From positions 2,917,001 to 2,981,000 of the forward strand of contig NZ_CP020947.1 in NCBI RefSeq assembly GCF_000172795.2: a stretch of DNA of 64,000 nt, written 5' to 3'. A program made the position numbers and the translations under genes. Shown one piece after another: positions 53,862 through 61,852 of the stretch (its first letter is position 1; every line of letters begins with the position of its first letter). Source of the DNA: Rhizobium sp. CIAT894. Lineage in GTDB: Bacteria; Pseudomonadota; Alphaproteobacteria; Rhizobiales; Rhizobiaceae. Below the pieces are notes generated by a model that was not told where the DNA came from, did not search any database, and was given only the letters and a program-made list of their open reading frames with translations.

Positions 53862-55243
53862 GCTGTGACTTTCTTCAGGTGGAAGGATTTCGGGCGAGTC
53901 AGATTCTGAAAACCGATGATCGACAGCGAGCCGCCGCGGCCCGTCTCCTTGACGCCGGTCCAGCAGAGCGCCGGATCGAGATAGTCAGCGCGGTTCATGA
54001 AGACGGTGCCGGTTTCGATCTCGCGCCCGAGACGCGCGGCCCGCTCGACATCCTTGGTCCAGAGCGAGGCGGTCAGCCCGTACTGGCTGTCGTTCATCAA
54101 GGCGAGTGCCTCCTCGTCGCTCTTCACCTTCATGATGCCGACGGCCGGACCGAAGGTCTCCTCGCGCATGAAGGCCATGGAATGGTCGACATCGACGAGG
54201 ACTTGTGGCGCGAGATAGGCGCCGCCGTCATCCTGGGGGAAAAGCTTGGGGTCGACAAGCGCCTTGGCGCCCTTCGCGACCGCATCGGCGATCTGCTCGC
54301 GCACCACCTTGGCGAAACGCTTGTTCGCCATCGGCCCGAGCGTCGTTTCCGGATCGAGCGGATTGCCGAGCTTGTAGTTCGACACCCAGGCGACCGATTT
54401 CTCGACGAAGGCATCGTAGAGCGATTCATGCACATAGACGCGCTCGATGCCGCAGCAGCACTGGCCGGAATTATAGGTCGCGCCGTCCATCAGCGTGTCG
54501 ACGGCCGCATCGAGATCAGCGTCTTCCATGACGTAGCCCGGATCCTTGCCGCCGAGTTCGAGACCGAGGCCGGTAAAGGTGCCGGCGGCGGCCCGCTCCA
54601 TTGAGCGGCCGCCTTCGACCGATCCGGTGAAGTTGACGAAATTGAAGCTGCCGGCGGCAATCAGCGCCGACGTGGTCTCATGATCGAGGAAAACGTTCTG
54701 GAACACGTCCTCGGGAACGCCGGCCTCGACGAAGGCCTGTACCAGCCGCTCGCCGACGAGCAATGTCTGCGAGGCATGTTTCAGCACCACGGTATTGCCG
54801 GCCATCAATGCCGGTGCGATCGTGTTGATCGCCGTCATATAGGGATAGTTCCAGGGTGCGACGACGAAGACGACGCCATGCGCTTCGCGTTCGATACGGC
54901 GCTCGAAACGCTCGCTCTCCTCGACGACAACAGGCGCCAGCGCATCCGCTGCGATCGAGGCGACATAGTTGGAGCGTTCGTTGAAGCCCTTGTATTCGCC
55001 GCCATACTTGATCGGCCGGCCCATCTGCCAGGCAAGCTCCGGCACGACGACGTCGGACATCTCGTTCAGCCGTGCAGCACCCTTCAGGACAAGCTGAACA
55101 CGCTCTTCAAGCGGCCGTCTCGCCCAAGCCTTCTGCGCCTTGCGGGCACGCGCCACCACGTCCTTGGCGGCATCGAGAGAAAGCGCTGCACGCTCCGCGT
55201 AAACCGATCCGTCGATCGGTGAAATGCATTGGATCATTGCCAT
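53858..55243 (-). CDS. NAD(P)-dependent aldehyde dehydrogenase
   Basis: A 461-residue ALDH. FVVAPWNYPYMTAINTIAPAL, the general-base Glu in LELGGKDPGYV, and the catalytic Cys in YNSGQCCCGIERVYVH are all present; the EETFGPAVGIM block follows. The Cys motif with three consecutive Cys is uncommon but the nucleophile is in place. It is coupled to the Fe-ADH and placed behind a PuuA-like synthetase gene, suggesting oxidation of an amino-aldehyde or its gamma-glutamyl derivative (inference). Confidence 0.92.
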   Translation of the reverse strand: MAMIQCISPIDGSVYAERAALSLDAAKDVVARARKAQKAWARRPLEERVQLVLKGAARLNEMSDVVVPELAWQMGRPIKYGGEYKGFNERSNYVASIAADALAPVVVEESERFERRIEREAHGVVFVVAPWNYPYMTAINTIAPALMAGNTVVLKHASQTLLVGERLVQAFVEAGVPEDVFQNVFLDHETTSALIAAGSFNFVNFTGSVEGGRSMERAAAGTFTGLGLELGGKDPGYVMEDADLDAAVDTLMDGATYNSGQCCCGIERVYVHESLYDAFVEKSVAWVSNYKLGNPLDPETTLGPMANKRFAKVVREQIADAVAKGAKALVDPKLFPQDDGGAYLAPQVLVDVDHSMAFMREETFGPAVGIMKVKSDEEALALMNDSQYGLTASLWTKDVERAARLGREIETGTVFMNRADYLDPALCWTGVKETGRGGSLSIIGFQNLTRPKSFHLKKVTA

Positions 55244-55292
55244 GATCGATTTCCGTCCTCGTATTGATCAAAAATTCCGTCGAGGGCCATAG

Positions 55293-55430
55293 CCCCTCAT
55301 CCGCCTGCCGGCACCTTCTCCCCGTAAACGGGGCGAAGGGGGATAGCCGCACCCTCTCCGGCCCTCGCCAACGTCTCGCAGGGCACGTCCCCTCTCCCCG
55401 TTTTTACGGGGAGAGGGTTAGGGTGAGGGG
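55293..55430. repeat. RIME-like intergenic palindromic element
   Basis: About 138 bases bounded by CCCCTCAT and GTGAGGGG. It contains two internal palindromes, TTCTCCCCGTAAACGGGG and CTCTCCCCGTTTTTACGGGG. This is the composition of the Rhizobium-specific intergenic mosaic elements spread through rhizobial genomes. It lies between the glutamine synthetase homologue and the aldehyde dehydrogenase gene. Confidence 0.75.
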
Positions 55431-55451
55431 CAAGCAACCCGCAAAATGCTA

Positions 55452-56816
55452 TTAAGCTCTTTCGAACCCGCGCGCCACTTCCCAATCGGTGATGCGGCGG
55501 TCGTATTCTTCCTGCTCCCATTCGGCAGCACGGGTGTAATGATCGATAACCTCGTCGCCGAAGGCTTTGCGCAGCATTGCCGATTCGGTCATCGCGGTCG
55601 TGGCCGCGCGCAGCGTGCGCGGAATTTCGCGAATATCCTTGCCGCCATAGGCGTCGCCGACGAAGGGGGCTTCGAGCTCAAGCTTGTTCTCGATGCCGTC
55701 GATGCCGGCGGCCAGCAGCGCGGCAAAGGCGAGATAAGGATTGAGGTCGGAGCCGCCGACGCGGCATTCGATGCGGATCCCCTTTGTTTCCTCACCGCAG
55801 AGGCGATAGCCGGCGGTGCGGTTGTCCTTGCTCCAGATCGCCTTGGTCGGCGCGAAGGTGCCGGCCATGAAGCGCTTGTAGGAGTTGATGTAAGGCGCCA
55901 GGAAATAGGTGATCTCGCTCGCATGGGCGAGAAGCCCGGCAACGTAATTGTGCATCAGCGGCGACATGCCGTATTTGCCGGTGTGATCGAAGAACAGCGG
56001 CTTTTCCTCGAGGCTCCAGAGCGACTGGTGAATATGCGAGGAGCTGCCGGCAGCGTTGTAATTCCACTTGGCGAGGAAGGTGATGGCCTTGCCCTTCGAC
56101 CAGGCGATCTCCTTGCAGCCGTTCTTGATGATCGCATGCCGGTCGGCCATGGCGAGCGCATCGGCATAGCGCACGTTGATTTCCTCCTGGCCGGCGGAAG
56201 CCTCGCCCTTGGAGTTTTCGACCGGAATGCCGGCGCCCTGCAGGCCGGTGCGGATCGCCCGCATCACCTCTTCTTCCTTGGTAGTCTGGAAGATGTGATA
56301 GTCCTCGTTATAGGCGCTGGCGAGCTTGAGATTGCGGTAGCCCGCGCTATGCGCAGCCTCGTAGCTCTGGTCGAACAGGAAGAATTCGAGTTCGGAGGCC
56401 ATATAGGCCTTCATGCCCATGTCTTCGAGGCGCTTCACCTGCTTCTTCAGGATCGCGCGCGGGGAATGGGCGATCTCCTCATGGGTGTGATGATCGAGCA
56501 TGTCGCAGAGCACCAGCGCCGTGCCCTCAAGCCAGGGAATGCGGCGCAGCGTCGAAAGATCCGGCTTCATCGTATAGTCGCCGTAGCCCTTTTCCCAGCT
56601 CGTCGCCTTATAGCCGGAGACCGTCTCCATCTCCATGTCGGTGGCGATCAGATAGTTGCAGCTATGCGTTTCCTTCCAGGCGCTTTCGACGAAATATTCC
56701 GCCTGGAAACGTTTGCCCATCAGCCGGCCCTGCATGTCCACCTGGCAGGCCAAAACCGTATCGATGCGCCCTTCGGCAACATCCTTCTTGAGATCGTCGA
56801 ATGTGTAGCTGCTCAT
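55452..56816 (-). CDS. Glutamine synthetase homologue, gamma-glutamyl-amine ligase (PuuA-like)
   Basis: A 454-residue member of the glutamine synthetase family, starting at the ATG at 56816. Metal/ATP residues are visible in MASELEFFLF, GQEEINVRYADAL, NYNAAGSSSHIHQSLW, IWSKDNRTAGYR and IECRVGGSDLNPY. The adenylylation-site sequence of GlnA (NLYDLP type) is absent, which together with the dehydrogenase neighbours favours ligation of glutamate to an amine (as in PuuA or ethanolamide pathways) over ammonium assimilation. The open frame to 56948 lacks homology. An APC permease gene lies 137 bases upstream on the same strand. Confidence 0.88.
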   Translation of the reverse strand: MSSYTFDDLKKDVAEGRIDTVLACQVDMQGRLMGKRFQAEYFVESAWKETHSCNYLIATDMEMETVSGYKATSWEKGYGDYTMKPDLSTLRRIPWLEGTALVLCDMLDHHTHEEIAHSPRAILKKQVKRLEDMGMKAYMASELEFFLFDQSYEAAHSAGYRNLKLASAYNEDYHIFQTTKEEEVMRAIRTGLQGAGIPVENSKGEASAGQEEINVRYADALAMADRHAIIKNGCKEIAWSKGKAITFLAKWNYNAAGSSSHIHQSLWSLEEKPLFFDHTGKYGMSPLMHNYVAGLLAHASEITYFLAPYINSYKRFMAGTFAPTKAIWSKDNRTAGYRLCGEETKGIRIECRVGGSDLNPYLAFAALLAAGIDGIENKLELEAPFVGDAYGGKDIREIPRTLRAATTAMTESAMLRKAFGDEVIDHYTRAAEWEQEEYDRRITDWEVARGFERA

Positions 56817-56915
56817 GATTGATCCGCCTGACATTGGAATTGAGAAAATCGGGGCAACGAAATCGCATGCCCCCGGCCGGATGCGGGCCTGATGCCTTTT
56901 CGTTGAACCGGTGAT

Positions 56916-56936
56916 GGGGCCGCAGGCTGCGGCCCC
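56916..56936. terminator. Strong hairpin between the permease and synthetase genes
   Basis: GGGGCCGCA-GGC-TGCGGCCCC, a perfect 9-base stem, 18 bases past the permease stop. It is followed by T's only on the plus strand; on the minus strand it may attenuate or protect the permease mRNA. Confidence 0.5.
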
Positions 56937-56953
56937 GTTTCCTTGCAATATGC

Positions 56954-58546
56954 CTAACTATTCGCCGGGACGGCGACGGTGCCGGTTTCGCCGACAGCCG
57001 CTTCCGCGGCGGCGATTTCGCCCCGTCGTTTGGCGATCATGTCGCCGATCGGCGGGCCCTGGAAGCGACGTTTTTCAACGGCGAACCAGATGACGATCGC
57101 CAGCACGATAAAGGCGAGGGTGATCTCGAAGACCTTGTCATTCGGCGGCTGGATCGCGATGTAGACGATGAGGATCATGCCGAGCGTCGCGAGAACGCCG
57201 ACCACCTTGTAGAGGCCGCCGCCGAGATTCCACGGTCCCGGTGCCGGCCACTTCTTGGTACCGTAGGCGAAGATGCCGAGCACGATCGGGAAGAGGAAGG
57301 ACAGGAAGAGGAAGATCAGCGTCGCGTTGACCACGGTGACATAGAGGCTTGCCTCGCCGACCGAGATAAACAGCGCGCCCCAGACGAACAGGCTTTCGAG
57401 AGCCGCACCCGTCCAGATCGCCGCAACCGGCGTGCGGAATTTCGGGCTGACGCTGGCGAGCGTTTTCGAGCCCACCGGAATGCCGCCGTCTCGCGAGAAG
57501 GCAAAGATCATGCGCGAGCAGGACGTAACAGTCGCAAGGCCGCACAGGAACTGCGAGATGAAGATCGCGATGTAAAGCAGCGTGACCAGCCAGGCCGGCA
57601 TGATGGCGTTGATGGTCATGAAGAACACGCTCCAGCCCTGCTTTGCGCCCACCGCCATATCGGGAATGGCGATGACGAAGGCCGAAAGCATTACCCAGCC
57701 GGCAAGCGACGACCAGATAACCGCGGACACCATCGAACGCGGCACCGACAGCGCTGCCTTCTTGGTTTCCTCAGAGGTATGAGCGGAGGCGTCGTAGCCG
57801 GTGATTGTGTAGATCGGCAGAAGCAGGCCCAGGCCGAAAATATACCACATGCTGTCCGACTGCGGCCAAACCCCGCCGCCGGCATCGCCTGAATAATTGG
57901 TGAACGTCCATAGACGCGAGAAGTCATGGGTCGGGGCGAAATAGAAGCAGGCAATCGTCAGCACGGCGGCCGTCACAAGGATCAGCGTCCCCGAAAAATC
58001 GGTGAGCTTTGCCGTCAGGCCGATACCGAAATGGTTGATGGCAGCCTGCACGATCGTGAAGAGCACGACCAGAACGACCTGCATGCCGGGCGAGACGACG
58101 CCGCTGGCATCGGCGATGCCGAGCTGAGCGCCAAACGTGCCGCCGAGGAACAGGGCCGTGCCGATATTGATGGCGCCGAGAACGGTGATGAGGCCGAGCA
58201 GGTTCAGCCATGCGGTGAGCCAGCCGGTGAAGCGGGTGCCGAGAATGGAACTCCAGTGATAAAGACCACCGGCCGTCGGATAGGCCGACGAGATCTGCGC
58301 CATGCCGAGGGCAAAAAACAGGGAGATGATGCAGCCGACCGGCCAGCCGATGCCGATCGCGGCACCGCCGACGCCCGACGTCGCCTGCGCGAGCGAATTG
58401 ATACCGCCCGAAAGGATGCAGATGATCGAAAATGAAATCGCAAAATTTGAGAACGAGCTCATACGCCGTTCGAGTTCCTGGGCGTAGCCCATCGAGTGCA
58501 GGACATGGACGTCCTGCGTCTTATCCTGATCGGTATAGTCAGACAT
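56954..58546 (-). CDS. APC-family amino acid/amine permease
   Basis: A 530-residue inner-membrane transporter with about twelve helices. The first helix is typical of the family: NFAISFSIICILSGG INSLAQATSG (about residues 33-57), followed by GIGWPVGCIISL. Internal blocks include YPTAGGLYHWSSIL and TGYDASAHTSEETKKAALSVPR, which place it near the GABA/choline/polyamine permeases of the APC superfamily. GGGGGAAG precedes the ATG. It is transcribed with the glutamine synthetase homologue and likely imports its amine substrate. Confidence 0.9.
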   Translation of the reverse strand: MSDYTDQDKTQDVHVLHSMGYAQELERRMSSFSNFAISFSIICILSGGINSLAQATSGVGGAAIGIGWPVGCIISLFFALGMAQISSAYPTAGGLYHWSSILGTRFTGWLTAWLNLLGLITVLGAINIGTALFLGGTFGAQLGIADASGVVSPGMQVVLVVLFTIVQAAINHFGIGLTAKLTDFSGTLILVTAAVLTIACFYFAPTHDFSRLWTFTNYSGDAGGGVWPQSDSMWYIFGLGLLLPIYTITGYDASAHTSEETKKAALSVPRSMVSAVIWSSLAGWVMLSAFVIAIPDMAVGAKQGWSVFFMTINAIMPAWLVTLLYIAIFISQFLCGLATVTSCSRMIFAFSRDGGIPVGSKTLASVSPKFRTPVAAIWTGAALESLFVWGALFISVGEASLYVTVVNATLIFLFLSFLFPIVLGIFAYGTKKWPAPGPWNLGGGLYKVVGVLATLGMILIVYIAIQPPNDKVFEITLAFIVLAIVIWFAVEKRRFQGPPIGDMIAKRRGEIAAAEAAVGETGTVAVPANS

Positions 58547-58666
58547 GACTTCCCCCTGTTCACGATCGGCCGCGGGATTGCGGGCCGGTTCAGTGCCAAA
58601 TTGTCCGCGGCATTTTCGCCGTGCGGACGCTCGCAGTTAGACTGCTCCCTCGGGTCTTCTTTTTTG

Positions 58667-59446
58667 TCAGGCGTCCAGGCTTTGCTGGAGCAACCCTTTT
58701 AGATAGTCGGCCATGACCCCTTGGCCGACATCGTCTGTGATGAGGTCGTTGCGGACCTCGATCATTACATTGCGCAAGCCGTTCGAAAGCCCGTGCAGGA
58801 TCAGCGTGTGGGTCACGCCGTCCTCGGGCCCGTAAGGCTGATTGCGTTGCGTCCTGTAAAGCGGCGCTTCGGCCGCAGCCTCCAGCATGCGATCGGCAAA
58901 CCGGCTGTCCTCGTCGTGCAATATGCCGAGTTCGACGGCGCGTTCGCGGCCATGATAGACCGGCGTGAAGCTGTGCATGGTCACGATAACGCTGTCCTGC
59001 CCCCTTGCCCGGCGATCGCGGATCAGCCCGCGAATGGCGTCGTGGAAGGGTACGTAAAGCGCATCGGTACGGGCAAGACGCTCTTCGGCGGTCAGATCCT
59101 TGTTGCCGGGAATGGCGTAAATCTCACTCGTCTCCGGCATGGCGCCGGGCGAACTGGGCGGCCGATTGCAGTCGTAGATCAACCGTGAGAACCGCTGGTA
59201 GACGAGCGTCGCGTCGAGGCCGTCCGATATGCCACGCGCGACTGCGAGAGCCCCCGGATCCCAGGCGATGTGGCTCGACAGCGCTTCGTCAGGCAAGCCA
59301 AGATCGCCGAAAGATGCGGGAAGCGTGTTCGAAGCGTGTTCGCAGACGATCAACACCGGGCTCCGACCGTCGATGCGCTCGATCCCGACGCAGTCGCCGT
59401 CCGCTTCGCTGAGGATTTTCGGCCGGGCCAGCACCAAAGGCGCCAC
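58667..59446 (-). CDS. N-formylglutamate amidohydrolase family protein
   Basis: A 259-residue zinc hydrolase of the FGase (HutG-like) family: VLIVCEHASNTLP near residue 31-43, HIAWDPGALAVAR, LIYDCNRPP and VTMHSFTPVYHGRER supply the metal and substrate residues. In histidine degradation the enzyme frees glutamate from formylglutamate, but here no hut genes are adjacent. A role in cleaving another N-acyl or gamma-glutamyl product is possible. The GTG start at 59446 is uncertain: AAGGAG fits a TTG at 59437 or GTG at 59434 better. First gene of the minus-strand catabolic series. Confidence 0.85.
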   Translation of the reverse strand: MAPLVLARPKILSEADGDCVGIERIDGRSPVLIVCEHASNTLPASFGDLGLPDEALSSHIAWDPGALAVARGISDGLDATLVYQRFSRLIYDCNRPPSSPGAMPETSEIYAIPGNKDLTAEERLARTDALYVPFHDAIRGLIRDRRARGQDSVIVTMHSFTPVYHGRERAVELGILHDEDSRFADRMLEAAAEAPLYRTQRNQPYGPEDGVTHTLILHGLSNGLRNVMIEVRNDLITDDVGQGVMADYLKGLLQQSLDA

Positions 59447-59514
59447 TCCTTATCCATTAATAAAATATTTATAGAAAAGAATTCTTCAGGTTTCGGTCAG
59501 TGTCAAGCGTCCCC

Positions 59515-59530
59515 TGAAAATTTCTTTTCA
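59515..59530. promoter_or_regulatory. Palindrome in the divergent region, candidate RpiR operator
   Basis: TGAAAA-TTTC-TTTTCA, perfect arms with a 4-base spacer, between the divergent amidohydrolase (minus) and RpiR regulator (plus) starts. RpiR-family operators are often TGAAA-type palindromes. Position suits shared control of both directions. Confidence 0.45.
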
Positions 59531-59539
59531 TGACAGCAG

Positions 59540-59568
59540 TTGACATGGATTATGACAGCGTTGTTAAC
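59540..59568 (+). promoter_or_regulatory. Possible promoter of the RpiR regulator gene
   Basis: TTGACA (59540-59545) is a full -35 consensus; 17 bases later GTTAAC (59563-59568) is a weak -10. It lies 45 bases before the GTG start and 10 bases after the palindrome. Confidence 0.4.
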
Positions 59569-59612
59569 TTTGGTTGGGAAAGTGGCGCCAGACCATCCCG
59601 GGGAGCATTGAA

Positions 59613-60485
59613 GTGACAGTTGCGTCGAAGACGGTTTCGGACGTCATACACTCGCATTTCGGGGTCTTGACTCGTGCCGAGAAACAACTGGCCGAAAGCC
59701 TTCTCGACAACTATCCGGTTTCCGGTCTCGGCAGCATCACCACCATCGCCGAGAATGCCGGCGTCTCGACGCCGACCGTCGTGCGCATGGTGCAGAAGCT
59801 CGGTTTCAAGGGCTATCCGGACTTTCAGGCGCATCTGCATCTGGAGGTCGAGGCGACGATCTCGAACCCCATCGCCAAGCACGATCGGTGGGCGCAGAAC
59901 GCCCCAGGCACCCACATCCTCAATCGTTTCGCCGATGCCATCATGGGCAATCTGCGCCAGACATTGACCGATCTCGACACCGCAACCTTCGACAGCGTCG
60001 CCTCGCTGCTGTCCGATCGCAAACGCGGTCTCTATTTCGTCGGCGGCCGCATCACCGGTGCGCTTGCCGAATATTTCTTCACCCACATGCAGGTGATCCG
60101 GCCGGCAACGACACTGCTGTCGTCGAACTCCAGCAGCTGGCCGCAATATGTCCTCAACATGAATGCCGGCGACATCCTGATCATCTTCGACATCCGCCGC
60201 TACGAGCAGGAAATGGTCAGCCTCGCCACGGCCGCCCGCAAGCGCGGCGCCGAGATCGTCGTCTTCACCGATCAATGGGGCTCGCCGGCCGCCAAACTCG
60301 CCCGGCATGCCTTCCGCGTCCGGATCGAGGCGCCATCGGCCTGGGATTCCTCCGTCGTCACCCTCTTCATCGTCGAAGCATTGATCGAGGCCGTTCAAAA
60401 TTCGACCTGGGACGAGACGAAGGAGCGCATGAAGACACTGGAGGGCCTGTTCGAACAGACCAAGCTTTTCCGTAAACCGGGCTAG
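59613..60485 (+). CDS. MurR/RpiR-family transcriptional regulator
   Basis: A 290-residue regulator with an N-terminal HTH_6 domain (about 1-80: LTRAEKQLAESLLDN, IAENAGVSTPTVVRMVQKLG) and a C-terminal SIS domain (about 125-260: GLYFVGGRITGALAEYF, NAGDILIIFDIRRYEQEM) that senses a phosphosugar-like or other small ligand. I use the GTG at 59613 because GGGGAG lies 7 bases upstream; a TTG at 59574 is the alternative. Divergent to the catabolic genes and upstream of the ABC transporter, it probably controls both. Confidence 0.9.
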   Translation: MTVASKTVSDVIHSHFGVLTRAEKQLAESLLDNYPVSGLGSITTIAENAGVSTPTVVRMVQKLGFKGYPDFQAHLHLEVEATISNPIAKHDRWAQNAPGTHILNRFADAIMGNLRQTLTDLDTATFDSVASLLSDRKRGLYFVGGRITGALAEYFFTHMQVIRPATTLLSSNSSSWPQYVLNMNAGDILIIFDIRRYEQEMVSLATAARKRGAEIVVFTDQWGSPAAKLARHAFRVRIEAPSAWDSSVVTLFIVEALIEAVQNSTWDETKERMKTLEGLFEQTKLFRKPG

Positions 60486-60515
60486 GAGGACAAGACTAAA
60501 GGAGAGGAAAAAACA

Positions 60516-60557
60516 ATGACGGATTTTTGCCGAAATACGTCACGCTGTCGCAAATGA
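60516..60557 (+). CDS. Possible 13-residue leader peptide
   Basis: A short frame beginning MTDFCRNTSR, preceded by an unusually strong AAAGGAGAGG, between the RpiR gene and the ABC transporter operon. Its TGA falls inside the palindrome at 60551-60565. It could be a leader peptide or merely a chance frame behind a purine-rich tract. Confidence 0.25.
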   Translation: MTDFCRNTSRCRK

Positions 60558-60565
60558 AACATTTG
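60551..60565 (+). promoter_or_regulatory. Palindrome at the ABC transporter promoter
   Basis: CAAATG-AAA-CATTTG is a perfect palindrome overlapping TTGACG (60563-60568), a -35-like hexamer about 110 bases before the binding-protein start. A candidate operator; it differs from the TGAAAA palindrome upstream of the RpiR gene. Confidence 0.4.
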
Positions 60566-60676
60566 ACGCAAACGCCTGCTATTTATGCAAAACTACCGTC
60601 ATCCAACCGTCACACAAGCTTCATGTAAGCTGATTAACAGCATCGCCAGACACTGAAAACCCGAAGGAGAACAACA

Positions 60677-61780
60677 GTGATCTCTAACCTTTCTCGACTG
60701 CTGTCGCTTTCTACTGCGATGATCGTGGCTTCGACCGCGATCGCCGCCGCTGAGCCGAGCGCTGAACTCATCGCCGCCGCCAAGAAGGAAGGCACCCTGA
60801 CGACGATCGCTCTTCCGCATGACTGGTGCGGCTATGGCGACGTCATTGCCGGCTTCAAGGCCAAGTATGGCCTCGAAGTCAACGAACTGAACCCGGATGC
60901 CGGTTCGGGCGACGAAGTCGAAGCGATCAAGGCCAACAAGGGCAACACCGGCCCGCAGGCTCCCGACGTCATCGACGTCGGCCTCTCCTTCGGCCCCTCC
61001 GCCAAGAAGGACGGCCTGATCCAGCCTTACAAGGTCTCCACCTGGGACTCCATTCCGGATAGCGCCAAGGATGCCGAAGGCTACTGGTACGGCGACTATT
61101 ACGGCGTTCTCTCGTTCCTCGTGAACAAGGACCTCGTCAAGGAATCGCCGGCTGACTGGACTGACCTGAAGAAGAGCGATTACGCCAACAGCGTCGCCCT
61201 CGCAGGCGATCCGCGCAGCGCCAACCAGGCTGTCCAGGGCGTCTATGCCGCCGGTCTTTCCGCATCCGGTGGTGACGCCGCCAAGGCAGGCGAAGAAGGC
61301 CTGAAGTTCTTCGCCGACCTCAATAAGGCCGGCAACTTCGTGCCGGTCGTCGGCAAGGCAGCTCCCTTCGCACAGGGTTCCACCCCGATCATCGTCGCCT
61401 GGGACTACAACGCCCTCTCTTGGGGCGAAAGCCTGAAGGGCAACCCTCCGTTCGAAGTCGTCGTTCCGAAGACGGGCGTCGTTGCCGGCGTCTACGTCCA
61501 GGCGATTTCCGCCTTCGCTCCGCACCCGAACGCTGCCAAGCTGTGGATGGAATATCTCTATTCCGACGAAGGTCAGCTCGGCTGGCTGAAGGGCTATTGC
61601 CACCCGATCCGCTTCAACGATCTTGCCAAGAACAACAAGATCCCGAAGGACCTGCTCGACAAGCTGCCGCCGGCAGCAGCCTATGAAAAGGCTGTCTTCC
61701 CGACGCTCGAAGAACAGGCTGCCGGCAAGGAAGCCATCACCAAGAACTGGGATTCCGTCGTCGGCGCCGCCGTCAAGTAA
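60677..61780 (+). CDS. ABC transporter substrate-binding protein (polyamine/iron type)
   Basis: A 367-residue periplasmic binding protein with a GTG start (GAAGGAGA 7 bases upstream) and a signal peptide to about residue 25 (IAAAEP). The mature protein begins ELIAAAKKEGTLTTIALPHDW, a pattern of the AfuA/PotD-like type 2 binding proteins, and continues with PDVIDVGLSFGPSAKKDGL and YWYGDYYGVLSFLVNKDLV. Paired with two permeases and an ATPase it forms a complete importer. Polyamine, opine, thiamine or iron are possible ligands. Confidence 0.88.
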   Translation: MISNLSRLLSLSTAMIVASTAIAAAEPSAELIAAAKKEGTLTTIALPHDWCGYGDVIAGFKAKYGLEVNELNPDAGSGDEVEAIKANKGNTGPQAPDVIDVGLSFGPSAKKDGLIQPYKVSTWDSIPDSAKDAEGYWYGDYYGVLSFLVNKDLVKESPADWTDLKKSDYANSVALAGDPRSANQAVQGVYAAGLSASGGDAAKAGEEGLKFFADLNKAGNFVPVVGKAAPFAQGSTPIIVAWDYNALSWGESLKGNPPFEVVVPKTGVVAGVYVQAISAFAPHPNAAKLWMEYLYSDEGQLGWLKGYCHPIRFNDLAKNNKIPKDLLDKLPPAAAYEKAVFPTLEEQAAGKEAITKNWDSVVGAAVK

Positions 61781-61792
61781 TCTCCGATCCGG

Positions 61793-61823
61793 CCTCCCCG
61801 CCCGAAAGGCGGGGAGGTTTTCT
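61793..61823 (+). terminator. Intra-operon hairpin after the binding-protein gene
   Basis: CCTCCCCGCC-CGAAA-GGCGGGGAGG followed by TTTTCT: an intrinsic terminator-like hairpin between the binding-protein and permease genes. Partial termination or 3' protection here would give more binding protein than permease, as in many ABC operons. Confidence 0.8.
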
Positions 61824-61852
61824 CACTCCGACGCCCCAGGATGAGCTTTTCC

